This document shows, in pieces, positions 25,388 to 34,900 of a stretch of DNA of 64,000 nucleotides. How positions within the stretch are numbered: the first letter of the stretch is position 1; every line of letters begins with the position of its first letter. The notes below the pieces were generated by a model. It was not told where the DNA came from and made no database searches. It saw nothing but the letters and a program-made list of their open reading frames with translations. The position numbers and the translations under genes were made by a program. Source of the stretch: Onthovicinus sp900555545 (GTDB taxonomy: Bacteria; Bacillota; Clostridia; Oscillospirales; Acutalibacteraceae); contig CASFPX010000006.1 of the NCBI GenBank assembly GCA_949296915.1, forward strand, positions 1 to 64,000, given 5' to 3'.

Positions 25388-25728
25388 TCTGCATCGTCTG
25401 TCCACAGGGATGCCGGCTGTGTGTGGACGAGGAGAACGATTACCGAGTCACCGGGAACCGCTGCCCGCGTGGGGCGGAATATGGCCGAACCGAACTGAAA
25501 AATCCGACACGTACCGTTACCAGTACAGTGGCAGTACAAGGGGGGATGTACCCGCGCTGTCCCGTCAAGACGAGCGCCCCCATCCCCAAAGGGAGGATCT
25601 TTGAGGCGATGAAGGCCCTCGATGGTCTGGTGTTGCAGGCGCCAGTGCATCTGGGGCAGGTCGTGGTGCCGGATATCTGTGGTACTGGGGTGGACTTTGT
25701 TGCCACGCGGGACTTAAAGGCGGAATAA
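25375..25728 (+). CDS. DUF1667 zinc/iron-sulfur-like protein of the glp operon
   Basis: A 117-residue protein. The N-terminus ELICIVCPQGCRLCVDEEN and NRCPRGAEYGRTEL give CxxxC and further Cys residues that probably bind metal, and PVKTSAPIPKGRIFEAMKAL is the conserved core of DUF1667. It is always near GlpA/GlpB-like genes in Clostridia and may replace the membrane subunit GlpC. It overlaps the upstream gene by 13 bases. The family is sure; its exact role is not established. Confidence 0.88.
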   Translation: MRELICIVCPQGCRLCVDEENDYRVTGNRCPRGAEYGRTELKNPTRTVTSTVAVQGGMYPRCPVKTSAPIPKGRIFEAMKALDGLVLQAPVHLGQVVVPDICGTGVDFVATRDLKAE

Positions 25729-25734
25729 ACCAAA

Positions 25735-25763
25735 ACAGGCGCCGGATGTTTTCCGGCGCCTGT
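25735..25763. terminator. Bidirectional terminator of the glp operon and the convergent gene
   Basis: Twelve-base arms ACAGGCGCCGGA (25735-25746) and TCCGGCGCCTGT (25752-25763) with a TGTTT loop. On the minus strand a TTTTGG tract follows. Confidence 0.85.
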
Positions 25764-25777
25764 GCAATATGTAGGTG

Positions 25778-26275
25778 CTATTTTTTGCGGCGGAAGCGCA
25801 GTTGGCAGGTATCCGCACCGCGCGCAATGGTCTGCGGCAGCAGTAGCTCGCAGCCATAACTCTCCGCGATGGCGTGATCCCCACACATGGCAATATCGCA
25901 TAGGCGGGAGATCTCCTCATCTGTACAGCCCTGCTTTTGCCAGGCCTTGACAAGCGGGCAGTAGTGAAAGTCCAAATCCATGGCGTCATCCGTGCACTGG
26001 CCTACCTTAATCTCAAAGACCCAGCGTGCCGGCAGCGTGAAAAGCGTCTTTTTCAATCCCTTCAGGCTCTGTGTACCGCCCTTTTTGACCAGGCCGGCCC
26101 CTTGATACAGGCCACAGCGGCGAACGGCCGGATTGGCAAACTCCTCCCACGTCAAGCCCTTTTTGTTTGCCTCATCACACAGCAAGTAGAGCCACGTGGC
26201 TCGGTGCTCGAGCTGTTCACGTACCGCGGCAATGATCGGGTTTTTGATGGAAGCTTCATTTTTGACGATGCTCAT
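25778..26275 (-). CDS. L-2-amino-thiazoline-4-carboxylic acid hydrolase-like protein
   Basis: A 165-residue cytosolic protein of the ATC-hydrolase-like family. Recognisable parts are KTLFTLPARWVFEIKVGQCTDD, the central FHYCPLVKAWQKQGCTDEEI segment with two Cys residues, and LCDIAMCGDHAIAESYG. The namesake enzyme helps make cysteine from a thiazoline, but most family members are of unknown function. It is followed by a strong terminator and lies convergent to the glp operon, so it is unlikely to belong to that pathway. Confidence 0.78.
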   Translation of the reverse strand: MSIVKNEASIKNPIIAAVREQLEHRATWLYLLCDEANKKGLTWEEFANPAVRRCGLYQGAGLVKKGGTQSLKGLKKTLFTLPARWVFEIKVGQCTDDAMDLDFHYCPLVKAWQKQGCTDEEISRLCDIAMCGDHAIAESYGCELLLPQTIARGADTCQLRFRRKK

Positions 26276-26339
26276 ATCGATTCCTCCTCATGGTTGAAGC
26301 TGGGGGCCAAATCGCGATGAATAGACGGCGTAATCTGTA

Positions 26340-27530
26340 TTATTTTGTTTTGATATCTTTTGTCTTTTCCAACACTGTTTTCCGGATCTGGGTACTGCTC
26401 GTGCTCTTCGTGTAGGGGAAATAGATGATCTCCACACCCTTGTCCCGGAAGAATTCTTCATAGCGCCGGAAGCGTGGCGTCCCCTTATAGTCGCTGCCCA
26501 CGAACAGCTTGTTAAAGTGGTACAAATTCCAGGCGTCGCAGTCCTCCGGGCAGGAGTCTACAACCCGGTTGACATAGCGGCACGCCCCAACGATCTGCTT
26601 CCGTTCCTCAAAGGGGATAAAGGTCTCTTTCCCCTTGTGGGATGCGTCGGGATGGACGCCGACGATCAGATAGTCACAGTGCTGTTTGGCACGCCGGATC
26701 AGGTTCAGGTGTCCCACGTGGAAGAGGTCAAATGTACCGGAGAGATAACCGATCCGCACCCGGCTTTCATTAAAGATCCGACCGGAGTGCATCTTATAAT
26801 CATAACTGTGGAGCCCATATGCGTGGGGATCGGCATGGTATTGTTCCAAAACCGGCCCATATACATCAATATCGGGGATGTAGAGCTCCGTACGATCCAA
26901 CAGTTTACTCACAACGTCCTCCGCGAGACCGATAACCAATGAAAAATCTTGCCCTGTGCCGTTGAATCGGGTTCCCTTGATACTTCCCGGAGAGCAATCC
27001 AGAATACGGTTCGGGCTTCCGGAGATCTCTAACTCAATATTTACACTCTCGACAAACCGGAAGATAGCGGCTTTTGAGGCGGCATACACAGAAAACAGCG
27101 GGGAGGACATCATCCCCGCAATGGATCCCATTACACCGCAGTAAAAGGGCTCTCTCCCCCGGATACGGTCATAGAAATAGCGGATGATTTTAATGGCACT
27201 CACCGTGTTAACTGTCAGCAGGTTCTGGATTTCCGCCGGGTGCAAAAATTCAAAGGCGGCCACGCGCCCAAAACCGGCTGTAATCATCAGGAGCTTTATA
27301 TCGGGGTCGGCTGCCATTTCGTGAATGAGGTGCTCGTCCAAATCCAACAGATCACAGCGTAGAAAGGTGCTGTGTGTATGATCCAAGGAGGGATCAGGTT
27401 CGTCTTTGTCCAGGATCAGTGCATGATAGCCCTTTTCGATCAGGTTTTTGGCGATGGCAAGGCCAATGCCATTGCTCCCGCCAATGATGACGGCTTTTCC
27501 GATGTTTTGATTGTTATCCAAAAGATTCAT
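26340..27530 (-). CDS. Fusion: SDR reductase plus TagD-like cytidylyltransferase
   Basis: A 396-residue bifunctional protein; ATG 27530 fits an upstream AGGATGG better than the ATG at 27548. Residues 1 to about 245 are a short-chain dehydrogenase with GGSNGIG at 17-23, Ser 136 and the YAASK catalytic pair at 149-153. Residues about 256-396 are a glycerol-3-phosphate cytidylyltransferase-type domain with GTFDLFHVGH at 265-274 and YTKSTSSTQI at 373-382 in place of RTxGISTT. It could reduce a keto-sugar phosphate and activate the alditol phosphate as a CDP-alditol for the TagF-like transferase upstream. The domains are clear; the substrate is inferred. Confidence 0.85.
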   Translation of the reverse strand: MNLLDNNQNIGKAVIIGGSNGIGLAIAKNLIEKGYHALILDKDEPDPSLDHTHSTFLRCDLLDLDEHLIHEMAADPDIKLLMITAGFGRVAAFEFLHPAEIQNLLTVNTVSAIKIIRYFYDRIRGREPFYCGVMGSIAGMMSSPLFSVYAASKAAIFRFVESVNIELEISGSPNRILDCSPGSIKGTRFNGTGQDFSLVIGLAEDVVSKLLDRTELYIPDIDVYGPVLEQYHADPHAYGLHSYDYKMHSGRIFNESRVRIGYLSGTFDLFHVGHLNLIRRAKQHCDYLIVGVHPDASHKGKETFIPFEERKQIVGACRYVNRVVDSCPEDCDAWNLYHFNKLFVGSDYKGTPRFRRYEEFFRDKGVEIIYFPYTKSTSSTQIRKTVLEKTKDIKTK

Positions 27531-27634
27531 AGCTTTCCATCCTGTCATTTCAGGCGCAGGGCCTTTCGGCTATTCCGGCGCTGGTGATGTGGCCTGCCCA
27601 GTACTCCAATGGCGTACTGACTGCTCGGTGGAGT

Positions 27635-28786
27635 TCAGTGCACATGCTCACGGATCCACTCGACGGCACTGCGGCTGGCGTGGCCTGTCTCGTGCAGGCG
27701 GGTGCGCGCCATAAAGGCGTTCACCTCGCGCTCGAACTGATCCGCGTCAAAGTTGCGGATCAGCTGTTCCAGCTCGTCGTTCCCAGTTGCGAGAGGGAAG
27801 GGAAGTTCATCGAGCGAGAGGGCGAAGCCGCGGTCCCCGCGGTACTTGTCGATATCCGTGGCAAAAAGGAACGAGGGCTTTTTGGTGATCATGAAGTCCA
27901 GAACCACGGAGGAGTAGTCCGTCATAATGGCGTCCGCGATGGTGTAGAGCTCCTGAATATCAAAGTAGTCCGACGCGTTGATGGCGTATTCGGGATCATA
28001 GTGTAGCTGGTCCGACATCTCGAAGATGTTCGGATGCAGGCGGTAGAGGATGACCCAGTTGCCGCCAAAGCGCTCCTTCAGTGCAAGGGCGCACTTTTTG
28101 CAGTCCAGCTGATAGGGCTCCAGCGAGTGGTCGGCGCGGAAGGTAGGGGCATAAAGCATCAGCTTTTTGTCATCGGGGATCTTCAGCGCTCGGCGCACGG
28201 CATCGCGGTCAAAGTCCTTCTGAAAAAAGATATCGTTACGGGGGAGTCCCTCCTCCATCACCGGGCCATTGTACCAGAAGTCACGCAGATAGAGATCTGT
28301 CAGCAAGCCGCTGTTGGACAGAAAAAGGTCGCTCATCTGGGAGTCGCGCTTGGCGCAGTTGATATATCCCGGCTCCAGCGCGTCCAGGCAGGCAGCCTCA
28401 ATCTTTTTTAATCCATGGCCGCCGTGCCAGGTTTGGATGTACCGCTGTCCCTCCCGCTTGCCATAGAAAAATTTGCGGCAGTTGTCAATCCATAGCCCGG
28501 CGGTCGTCATGTGATAGACATAGGCCAAAGAGTCCAAACGGAGGGGGCGGACTTTTTCGGGAAGATGATTGTCGATCTGTGTGTTCTTGACAACCCAGAA
28601 GATCTTATAGTCCAGATTTTGGCGCAGCATTTCCTCCACAATGAACTTGGGGTTGTCACTGTACCCACGGCCGTAGTAACTCATCACAACAACTTTCTTT
28701 TTCTGAATCGGGAAAATTTTACAAAAGTGCCAGAACGCCCGGCGGATCATCCGGCCTATCAGGTCCTTATGGTTGTTTTTGCTCAT
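27635..28786 (-). CDS. CDP-glycerol/ribitol glycerophosphotransferase, TagB/TagF-like
   Basis: A 383-residue protein; ATG 28786 has AGAGGGGGA upstream. The TagB/TagF family pattern is clear: VMSYYGRGYSDNPKFI, QTWHGGHGLKKIE (conserved WHG), LYAPTFR, YRLHPN and a C-terminal MTDYSSVVLDFMITKKPSFLF that binds the CDP-polyol. It adds polyolphosphate units to a glycan or primes a teichoic-acid chain. It is shorter than full TagF polymerases, so a single-addition role or glycan decoration is likely. Its donor is probably made by the adjacent reductase-cytidylyltransferase. Confidence 0.88.
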   Translation of the reverse strand: MSKNNHKDLIGRMIRRAFWHFCKIFPIQKKKVVVMSYYGRGYSDNPKFIVEEMLRQNLDYKIFWVVKNTQIDNHLPEKVRPLRLDSLAYVYHMTTAGLWIDNCRKFFYGKREGQRYIQTWHGGHGLKKIEAACLDALEPGYINCAKRDSQMSDLFLSNSGLLTDLYLRDFWYNGPVMEEGLPRNDIFFQKDFDRDAVRRALKIPDDKKLMLYAPTFRADHSLEPYQLDCKKCALALKERFGGNWVILYRLHPNIFEMSDQLHYDPEYAINASDYFDIQELYTIADAIMTDYSSVVLDFMITKKPSFLFATDIDKYRGDRGFALSLDELPFPLATGNDELEQLIRNFDADQFEREVNAFMARTRLHETGHASRSAVEWIREHVH

Positions 28787-28799
28787 GGTATTCCCCCTC

Positions 28800-30059
28800 T
28801 TAATGACGCCGGAACAGCTCGCGGTTCCGGATAATGACGACAATTCGATACAACAGGATAGTGATTTCCGCTGCGGACATCGTCAACCCCAGCGAGACGG
28901 CGGTGACGTGATCCGTGACAAACAGGACAATTAGGAGGATCAGATCCACCGCACACCCGACATAGATAGAATAATTTGCGTGCTTTTGCAGGCCAACCGC
29001 CGACAGAGTTGGGAATCCCAGCATATAGGAGGGCAGGGTGACAAAAATAACCGGAAGCAGTGCGCGGAGTACATTAGCGGTTGGCGCAAAATCTGCCCCG
29101 AAAAACAGAGTGCACAGCGGCTCGGCAAAAATGTACACAATAATACAGCCCGCCCCGATCACCGGCATAAAGATCAGCAGGATTTTTTTAATCAGTTTAA
29201 AATCCTTATTGTTAATCATATAGGGGTAGATACTGTCCGAGATGGGGGAGAGACCATTCTTGGCCATGGTAACAATCTTATCTGCCGAAGAGTAATAGCC
29301 AACGCTGACCTTGGAGGGGTCAATGGCACCGAGCAACATCGTGTTGGTGGAGCTATAAATGGTGGTGGCAATCCGCGAGAGGAAAAAGGTGCTTGAGCGT
29401 TTGGCATGCTTCCAGATTTCCCGAAGTGGCACCCGGCAAAACCAGATGTGCATTTTTTTCCTCATATGGATATACACGCCGATCACGGAACCCAGATTGC
29501 CTAGCAACGTTAGAATTGGGACGACATAATAGTCGGATGGCTCCCGCAGAAAGACAAAGATCAGCACTGTGAAAGCCAACTTGATAATAACAGTGCGGAT
29601 AGTCAGCACGCTCATGTGCTCTAAACCCCGGTACAGATAGTCCGGGATAAAGGTATTTACCGCCGCAGCGGCAAAGTAGAGAAGGTACAGGATCATGTCC
29701 TCGCGCAGGCTGTCTATTGTAAAGCATAGCAACAACAGCACCCCCAGCGAGAGGATTGTGAACACGACCTTAATACACGCCACACTGGTGATCAGCCGGC
29801 AGATATAGGGCTTATCGTCCCGGTGGCGCGAAATATCCGCTGTGGAGGAGAGGATGAATCCAAAGTCCAAAAACAGCTGGAAGTAGACCATCATCGCGGT
29901 GGCGTAGCCAATTTTTCCGTAAATTTCCGGCCCCATGATCCGGGTTTGGTAGGGGGTGGTGATAAAGCTGAAAAAATAGGCGGAAAACTGTAGGATATAC
30001 AGCATCACGGTGTTTTTCAGCAAGACCTTTTTGTTTGTCTTCAACAGTTCCCGCCTCAT
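28800..30059 (-). CDS. Polysaccharide flippase (Wzx/PST family)
   Basis: A 419-residue membrane protein with about 12 hydrophobic segments. The start KNTVMLYILQFSAYFFSFITTPYQTRIMG is the hallmark of Wzx-type flippases, and SFFLSRIATTIYSSTNTMLLG marks segment 7. It overlaps the upstream glycosyltransferase gene by four bases. Together with the polymerase at 31041-32483 it defines a Wzx/Wzy-type export route distinct from the ABC route of the other glycan operon. Confidence 0.9.
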   Translation of the reverse strand: MRRELLKTNKKVLLKNTVMLYILQFSAYFFSFITTPYQTRIMGPEIYGKIGYATAMMVYFQLFLDFGFILSSTADISRHRDDKPYICRLITSVACIKVVFTILSLGVLLLLCFTIDSLREDMILYLLYFAAAAVNTFIPDYLYRGLEHMSVLTIRTVIIKLAFTVLIFVFLREPSDYYVVPILTLLGNLGSVIGVYIHMRKKMHIWFCRVPLREIWKHAKRSSTFFLSRIATTIYSSTNTMLLGAIDPSKVSVGYYSSADKIVTMAKNGLSPISDSIYPYMINNKDFKLIKKILLIFMPVIGAGCIIVYIFAEPLCTLFFGADFAPTANVLRALLPVIFVTLPSYMLGFPTLSAVGLQKHANYSIYVGCAVDLILLIVLFVTDHVTAVSLGLTMSAAEITILLYRIVVIIRNRELFRRH

Positions 30060-31048
30060 TTCACTGATCTCAGGAGCGCCTGCATCCGGATCAACAGCCG
30101 CAGCAGGCCATAGCGCCGTTTTAAAAGCAACCGGTAGATCAATTGATTTTTACGGCCCAGGCGTGTCAGATAGGGATTTGACGCATGATCGGGTGCGTAC
30201 TGCTCTAAAAAAGTCTGAAATTCCCCGAGCAACGGGTGCTTTGGATCTTGTTTGAGTACGCGGAAGGAAGCGAGAACATACACGTTTTCAATCACCAGGT
30301 ACTCGAGCTCCACACGGTAATCGTCGTAATAGCCGTGCTCCCGGTAGTAGGCAATCACGTCGGCGAGTGCCTCCATGATCTCGGCGTTACGTGATACTTT
30401 TGCACTGTGCATGATGGAACCGGCGCGCTGAAGGTACTTATAAAACGGTTTTGGAATATAACACATTTTAGAAGCATGTGGGTACAATTTGGTGATGGTT
30501 CGGATATCCTCGAACCAGACGCGCTCCGGGAACAGGATTTGATTCTCCGAAAAGAGCGTGCGCCGAAAAATCTTGTTGCAGGCAGACGACGGACAGAACA
30601 GGACACTTCGGTGGGAGGCAAGGTCGAATGACTCCAGATTCTCGTCCATCCCTTGCAGGACGGAGAGCGTGGTACCATTTTCATTGACGTATTCGAGGTC
30701 AAAAATCGCAATATCGCAGTTCAACCGGTCTATGGTATCCGCCGCAGTGGCAAGCGTATCCGGGGCAATGGTGTCGTCGCTGTCGATAAAGCAGATAAAC
30801 TCCCCCGACGCGTGCTGGATGCCAGTGTTCCGGGCGCCGCCCAGGCCCTTGTTTTCCTGAGAAATCAGTTTGACCTTTTCATTTGTACGCTCATACTGCT
30901 GCGCAATGGCCAAGCTGCCGTCGGTGGAACCGTCGTTGACTAAGATGACCTCGTAGTCCTCAAAGTTTTGCGCAAGGACGGAGTCGATACACTGGGGCAG
31001 ATATGCTTCCACATTATATACGGGGATAACGACGCTGATTTTAGGCAC
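30056..31048 (-). CDS. Family 2 glycosyltransferase
   Basis: A 330-residue GT-A enzyme: KISVVIPVYNVEAYLPQCID at the start, VNDGSTDGS, the DXD site IDSDDTIAPDTL, and FEDIRTITKLYPH in the acceptor part. It overlaps both neighbours, by four bases with the flippase gene and eight with the polymerase gene. The sugar specificity cannot be read. Confidence 0.88.
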   Translation of the reverse strand: MPKISVVIPVYNVEAYLPQCIDSVLAQNFEDYEVILVNDGSTDGSLAIAQQYERTNEKVKLISQENKGLGGARNTGIQHASGEFICFIDSDDTIAPDTLATAADTIDRLNCDIAIFDLEYVNENGTTLSVLQGMDENLESFDLASHRSVLFCPSSACNKIFRRTLFSENQILFPERVWFEDIRTITKLYPHASKMCYIPKPFYKYLQRAGSIMHSAKVSRNAEIMEALADVIAYYREHGYYDDYRVELEYLVIENVYVLASFRVLKQDPKHPLLGEFQTFLEQYAPDHASNPYLTRLGRKNQLIYRLLLKRRYGLLRLLIRMQALLRSVK

Positions 31049-32483
31049 GCTCTTTCACCTCGCTGTGATCTTTCGCCACCAGGACTCCGGTCAGGAACCA
31101 GAACATCGTGGCATTGGCTGAATTGACATAAACCAGATCGGATACAAACATCGAAGAGGAGAGGATCGCGATAACAGCGCTGAACGCGGCAATATAGAAG
31201 ATATTGTGGGGTTGATCAATGTTTTGGGCAACGCGCTTAATACACTTGATGCCGGCTACGGCCCCAGCTGCGATAAACAGCGCCAGACCAAGTAGGCCCT
31301 GGCCAGCCGCAATATTGATGAGAACGTTGTGATAGTTGCCAAATTTACCGTGGTCGTTGTGAACCAGGTAGTTGTCCGGGAAGTGATCTTCTGTGTACTG
31401 CATCAGATTCAGATAGGAAACGCCGAATATGGGGCGATCCCCAATGATATCAAGGGATGCCTTCCACAGGTCAAAGCGGCGGTTGCTGAAGTCGTTTTCC
31501 AAATCCTGTTCACGGCCCACCAGTTCCTTTTCGGGTTCCTCAAGCGGTTCTTCAGCGTCTGGATCCTCCGACGGATCCACTTGTTGCCACTGGGACATGA
31601 TAATGGCATTATATCCAGTTTTGACGCCGCTGATGACGACTAGGCAACTGCCGGCCACAACGGCGGCCGCCGCGATACAGGCAATCGTTCGAGTGGCGGC
31701 GGAATGAATCTTGATCTTGTCCTTTTTGGTGGCCATCCAGCAGAAAAAGTATACCCCTATGGAGAGGAAGACAGCAACCAGACCGGTGCGGGAATCCGAA
31801 AATGTGATGTAAAGCGTCTGAAGGACGATATTGACGATCATAAAGATGCGCAGCACAATACGCCGGTAAATTTTGAAGAAGTATAGGGAGAAGACAACGG
31901 CGACTGTGGACATGGTGGAGGCGTAGTTCGGATCGGTAAAGACGCCCCACAGCCGCCCCCAAACAAACCCGGTGATGACACGCATGGCGTTTCCATCCGC
32001 ACCGGAGATGTCTTCCACATGGCCATACTGGGTAAACATCATGACCAGGCTTGCAAGACTCGCCAGGAACATATAGACGATATAGACCCACGCCAGTACA
32101 TGAAACACCTTGCGGTGGCTGTCCATATTCTTCCGGTCGTCGGACGCGAACAGCAGCAGGTACTGCATCCCCATCCAGACCATCGTTTTGAGGGGAGCCA
32201 AAATACCGTATTGATAGTTGATGACCATGGAGATCCCATAGCTGACCAGGAACGCGATCAGGATCCACAGGACGACATTATGTACAAAGTGGCGCCAGCG
32301 GAACAGCCGGTACAGCAGCAGCACGCCCGCCATCAGTGTGGAGATCGCAACAAAGGCAGACATGACCGGCGTACCAAAAGTGAACGAGTTAAAATAGAGC
32401 AGGCCATATACCAAAAAAAGGATTTTGTAGGCCAGATCGATCCAGTCAAATACTCGATCCAATTTTGCTTTCTGTTGTAACAT
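31041..32483 (-). CDS. O-antigen ligase/Wzy-type polymerase
   Basis: A 480-residue membrane protein with about ten to twelve hydrophobic segments and a large outside loop at about residues 290-380 that is rich in Asp and Glu (PSEDPDAEEPLEEPEKE). The loop holds the NDFSNRRFDLWKASLDII region and HNDHGKFGNYHNVLINIAAGQGLLG, the Wzy_C/WaaL-type motif. It probably joins repeat units of the second glycan at the outer membrane face. The gene is 29 bases downstream of the GT4 gene. Confidence 0.85.
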   Translation of the reverse strand: MLQQKAKLDRVFDWIDLAYKILFLVYGLLYFNSFTFGTPVMSAFVAISTLMAGVLLLYRLFRWRHFVHNVVLWILIAFLVSYGISMVINYQYGILAPLKTMVWMGMQYLLLFASDDRKNMDSHRKVFHVLAWVYIVYMFLASLASLVMMFTQYGHVEDISGADGNAMRVITGFVWGRLWGVFTDPNYASTMSTVAVVFSLYFFKIYRRIVLRIFMIVNIVLQTLYITFSDSRTGLVAVFLSIGVYFFCWMATKKDKIKIHSAATRTIACIAAAAVVAGSCLVVISGVKTGYNAIIMSQWQQVDPSEDPDAEEPLEEPEKELVGREQDLENDFSNRRFDLWKASLDIIGDRPIFGVSYLNLMQYTEDHFPDNYLVHNDHGKFGNYHNVLINIAAGQGLLGLALFIAAGAVAGIKCIKRVAQNIDQPHNIFYIAAFSAVIAILSSSMFVSDLVYVNSANATMFWFLTGVLVAKDHSEVKERA

Positions 32484-32512
32484 TCGTGAAACCTCTCTTT
32501 GTTTTTTCTTCC

Positions 32513-33613
32513 TTACTGTAAAATGTTTAGCAGTGTCTCTTTTTGTTTTTCAAGGTCAAAAGAGAAGAGATCGCGGGTGATCTCCATTTGGCTCCGGGCA
32601 ATTCCCCGGTAGGACAGAAGTGTATGAACCCAGGCACCTGTATCGTGCAGCGGAACAAAGCTGCACCGGTTGCTCAAGCTGGCTTCCTTTGTAATGGTGT
32701 TACTTAATACGCAGGGGAGTTTGGAACACTGCGCCTCCACAGCCACGATCGGCATTCCCTCAAAGTGCGAGGGCAGAGCGAACACATCAAAGGCACTCAT
32801 ATATCCGTCCGCTGTATCCACTCTTCCGGGCATCAGCACTTTGTCCTCCAGGTGGTATTCATGTACCTTGGCCTCCAAAGCGGGGCGCAGAGGGCCGTCC
32901 CCGGCAATGAAGAGGACGGCGTTCGGCTCTGTCTGGATGAGCTGCCGGAAGATATCAATTAAAAATAACTGATTTTTTACATAGAGCATATTGCCCACTG
33001 TTCCGATGACAAACTTGTCCGCCAAGCCGTATTTTTGGCGCAAAGCCTGGCGCTTTTCGGGGCAAAAGGCAAATTTTGAAGTGTCGATTGCATTTTGGAT
33101 ATGGTGGACCTTACCGCTTTGGCACACCTGCTCGGTGAACATCCATTCCGCGGCTTTGTCAGAACACGCATAGTAGCCGTTGGCACTCCGGCAGAGCGGT
33201 CCTTTTAGGATGTGGTGCAGGGATGTCATAACCTTGCGTTTGAGCGTATTCACACAGTCGAATCCTGCGCTGTGAGAGTGGACATAGACCTTGGGGACTC
33301 CCCCGTCATGTGCGGCCTTCATGGCGGGATAGGTAATGGCGGTAGATACGTTAAAGTACGCGATATCATAGGCGTTCTCTCGGATCAGCTCACGGATCCG
33401 GCGGTACTGCTGCACGGGATGCATGAGAGACGGCACCTCATACAGGGCGGCGTGTCCCTGCTCCAGCTCCTGACGGAGCGGCTCTGTAATTTGATTGGTC
33501 AAAAAGTCGAAATGTACCATATCGCTGTTTACCGTATGGAAAAAATTGAGCAGGTATTGATCTATCCCGCCCCCTTTTCCATCAATAATAAAGCCGATCA
33601 GAATTTTTTTCAT
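32513..33613 (-). CDS. Family 4 glycosyltransferase (EpsF-like)
   Basis: A 366-residue GT-B enzyme. The N-terminus KILIGFIIDGKGGGIDQYLLN shows the Gly-rich acceptor loop, VYVHSHSAGF and a HILKG segment follow, and the donor site has GTVGNMLYVKNQLFLIDIF and LPSHFEGMPIVAVEAQ with the conserved E-x7-E. EpsF-type enzymes have this layout. It belongs to the Wzx/Wzy operon. Confidence 0.87.
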   Translation of the reverse strand: MKKILIGFIIDGKGGGIDQYLLNFFHTVNSDMVHFDFLTNQITEPLRQELEQGHAALYEVPSLMHPVQQYRRIRELIRENAYDIAYFNVSTAITYPAMKAAHDGGVPKVYVHSHSAGFDCVNTLKRKVMTSLHHILKGPLCRSANGYYACSDKAAEWMFTEQVCQSGKVHHIQNAIDTSKFAFCPEKRQALRQKYGLADKFVIGTVGNMLYVKNQLFLIDIFRQLIQTEPNAVLFIAGDGPLRPALEAKVHEYHLEDKVLMPGRVDTADGYMSAFDVFALPSHFEGMPIVAVEAQCSKLPCVLSNTITKEASLSNRCSFVPLHDTGAWVHTLLSYRGIARSQMEITRDLFSFDLEKQKETLLNILQ

Positions 33614-33669
33614 GTTGCCTCCCCATTATAACAAACACCAGTGTGTAACGCGTTTGAAAAGCCCGGCTA

Positions 33670-34740
33670 CTATCTCTTCTGCTTGGCTCTTGCAAACACA
33701 AGCGGCATTTTTGTCTTGACTACATAAATCAGGCGGCCGAACAGCAGGCAAAGTGCAACGCTCCGGGCAGCCAAACAGATACCCAGAATCTTCAATAGGC
33801 CGCCGCTGCGGCTCATGTAGGGCGCAAGCGCCTGGAATAGGGGATCCGCAAAGAGTGTGCGTACCCAGGTTTGGCGATCCCGGTGCACCATCTGGGCACG
33901 TGGGTCGCAGTTGCGCTGTAATGCGGAAAAAATATACCGTGCATAGATCGCTGCCAGCGCCGAGCGGATCTGATCGTCCAACATCCCCCATACGTTGTAC
34001 AGGTCGTAGATCATTTGGACCCGGCGACGGTGCAATTCATAATATTCGGGGACAAATTTATTCGTCAGGCTGTTGTCGATCCGCTTTTGGTAGTGGTACG
34101 GTGTGATTGAAAGAACCGTCATTCGTTCGACATCCCGAATTAAATTGACGTTGAACAGGATGTCCTCGATCAGAGTGACCGTCTCAAATTGGAGGCCGGT
34201 TTGGCGCAGATAGGCCAGGTCATATGCCTTGTTCCATGCGTAGCCAAACAGCGTCCTGCTCTCCAACTGAAAGACAGTGGAACGCACCTGCCCGCGATTT
34301 GTGCATACCGTGTGCGGGAAGTCCACAGCCTTGGTATAGGAGAGCTTACCCGCCTCATTGTAATATTCCTCCATCAATCCCCATACGATTAGTTGTGGAT
34401 GATTGTCCTGTGCCGCACGAAAAATTTCGGAGAGGAGCGTGCTGTCTACGGTATCGTCCGAATCCATAAAAAAGATATATTGGCCGCGCGCCTGAGCCAA
34501 GCCTGTGTTGCGGGCACAGCTTAGTCCCTCATTCCGGGGCAGATGAACCACCTCGATCCGTTCATTGCCATCGGCCAGCCTGTCGGCAATCTGCCCGCTG
34601 GCATCCGGTGAGCAGTCATCTACCAAGATCAATTCCCAATCGTTGAAATCCTGATTTAAAATGCTGTTGACAGCTTTTTCTAAGTGCTTTTCCACACGAT
34701 ATACAGGCATTACAATGCTCAAAAAGGGGGTGTGTTCCAT
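33670..34740 (-). CDS. Family 2 glycosyltransferase, first gene of second glycan operon
   Basis: A 356-residue GT-A enzyme: FLSIVMPVYRVEKHLEKAVN, LVDDCSPDAS, FFMDSDDTVDSTLL (DXD site) and a TLIEDILFNVNLIRDVER acceptor segment. The C-terminal ~60 residues include a hydrophobic, possibly membrane-associated, stretch. It is the first gene after the promoter at 34901-34929 and is followed after 56 bases by the GT4 gene. Confidence 0.88.
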   Translation of the reverse strand: MEHTPFLSIVMPVYRVEKHLEKAVNSILNQDFNDWELILVDDCSPDASGQIADRLADGNERIEVVHLPRNEGLSCARNTGLAQARGQYIFFMDSDDTVDSTLLSEIFRAAQDNHPQLIVWGLMEEYYNEAGKLSYTKAVDFPHTVCTNRGQVRSTVFQLESRTLFGYAWNKAYDLAYLRQTGLQFETVTLIEDILFNVNLIRDVERMTVLSITPYHYQKRIDNSLTNKFVPEYYELHRRRVQMIYDLYNVWGMLDDQIRSALAAIYARYIFSALQRNCDPRAQMVHRDRQTWVRTLFADPLFQALAPYMSRSGGLLKILGICLAARSVALCLLFGRLIYVVKTKMPLVFARAKQKR

Positions 34741-34900
34741 GATCGGCTCCTATCTGCCCGATCACGCGTAGGAGTGAAAATCCCGGCGTGTGATTTGGAT
34801 ATGGCGTCAATTTTTGATGTGTAGTGCTTTCTGGATTTGAAGGGAAAAACATAGAAAATGGAATCTTTCAGACGAAAGTTCCCAAGTCATAAACACCACT

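Noticed and set aside
24359..25405. A 348-codon antisense frame within the glp operon
   Set aside because: It lies opposite a clear flavoprotein gene, is rich in Arg, His and Pro as such shadows are, and has no start signal.
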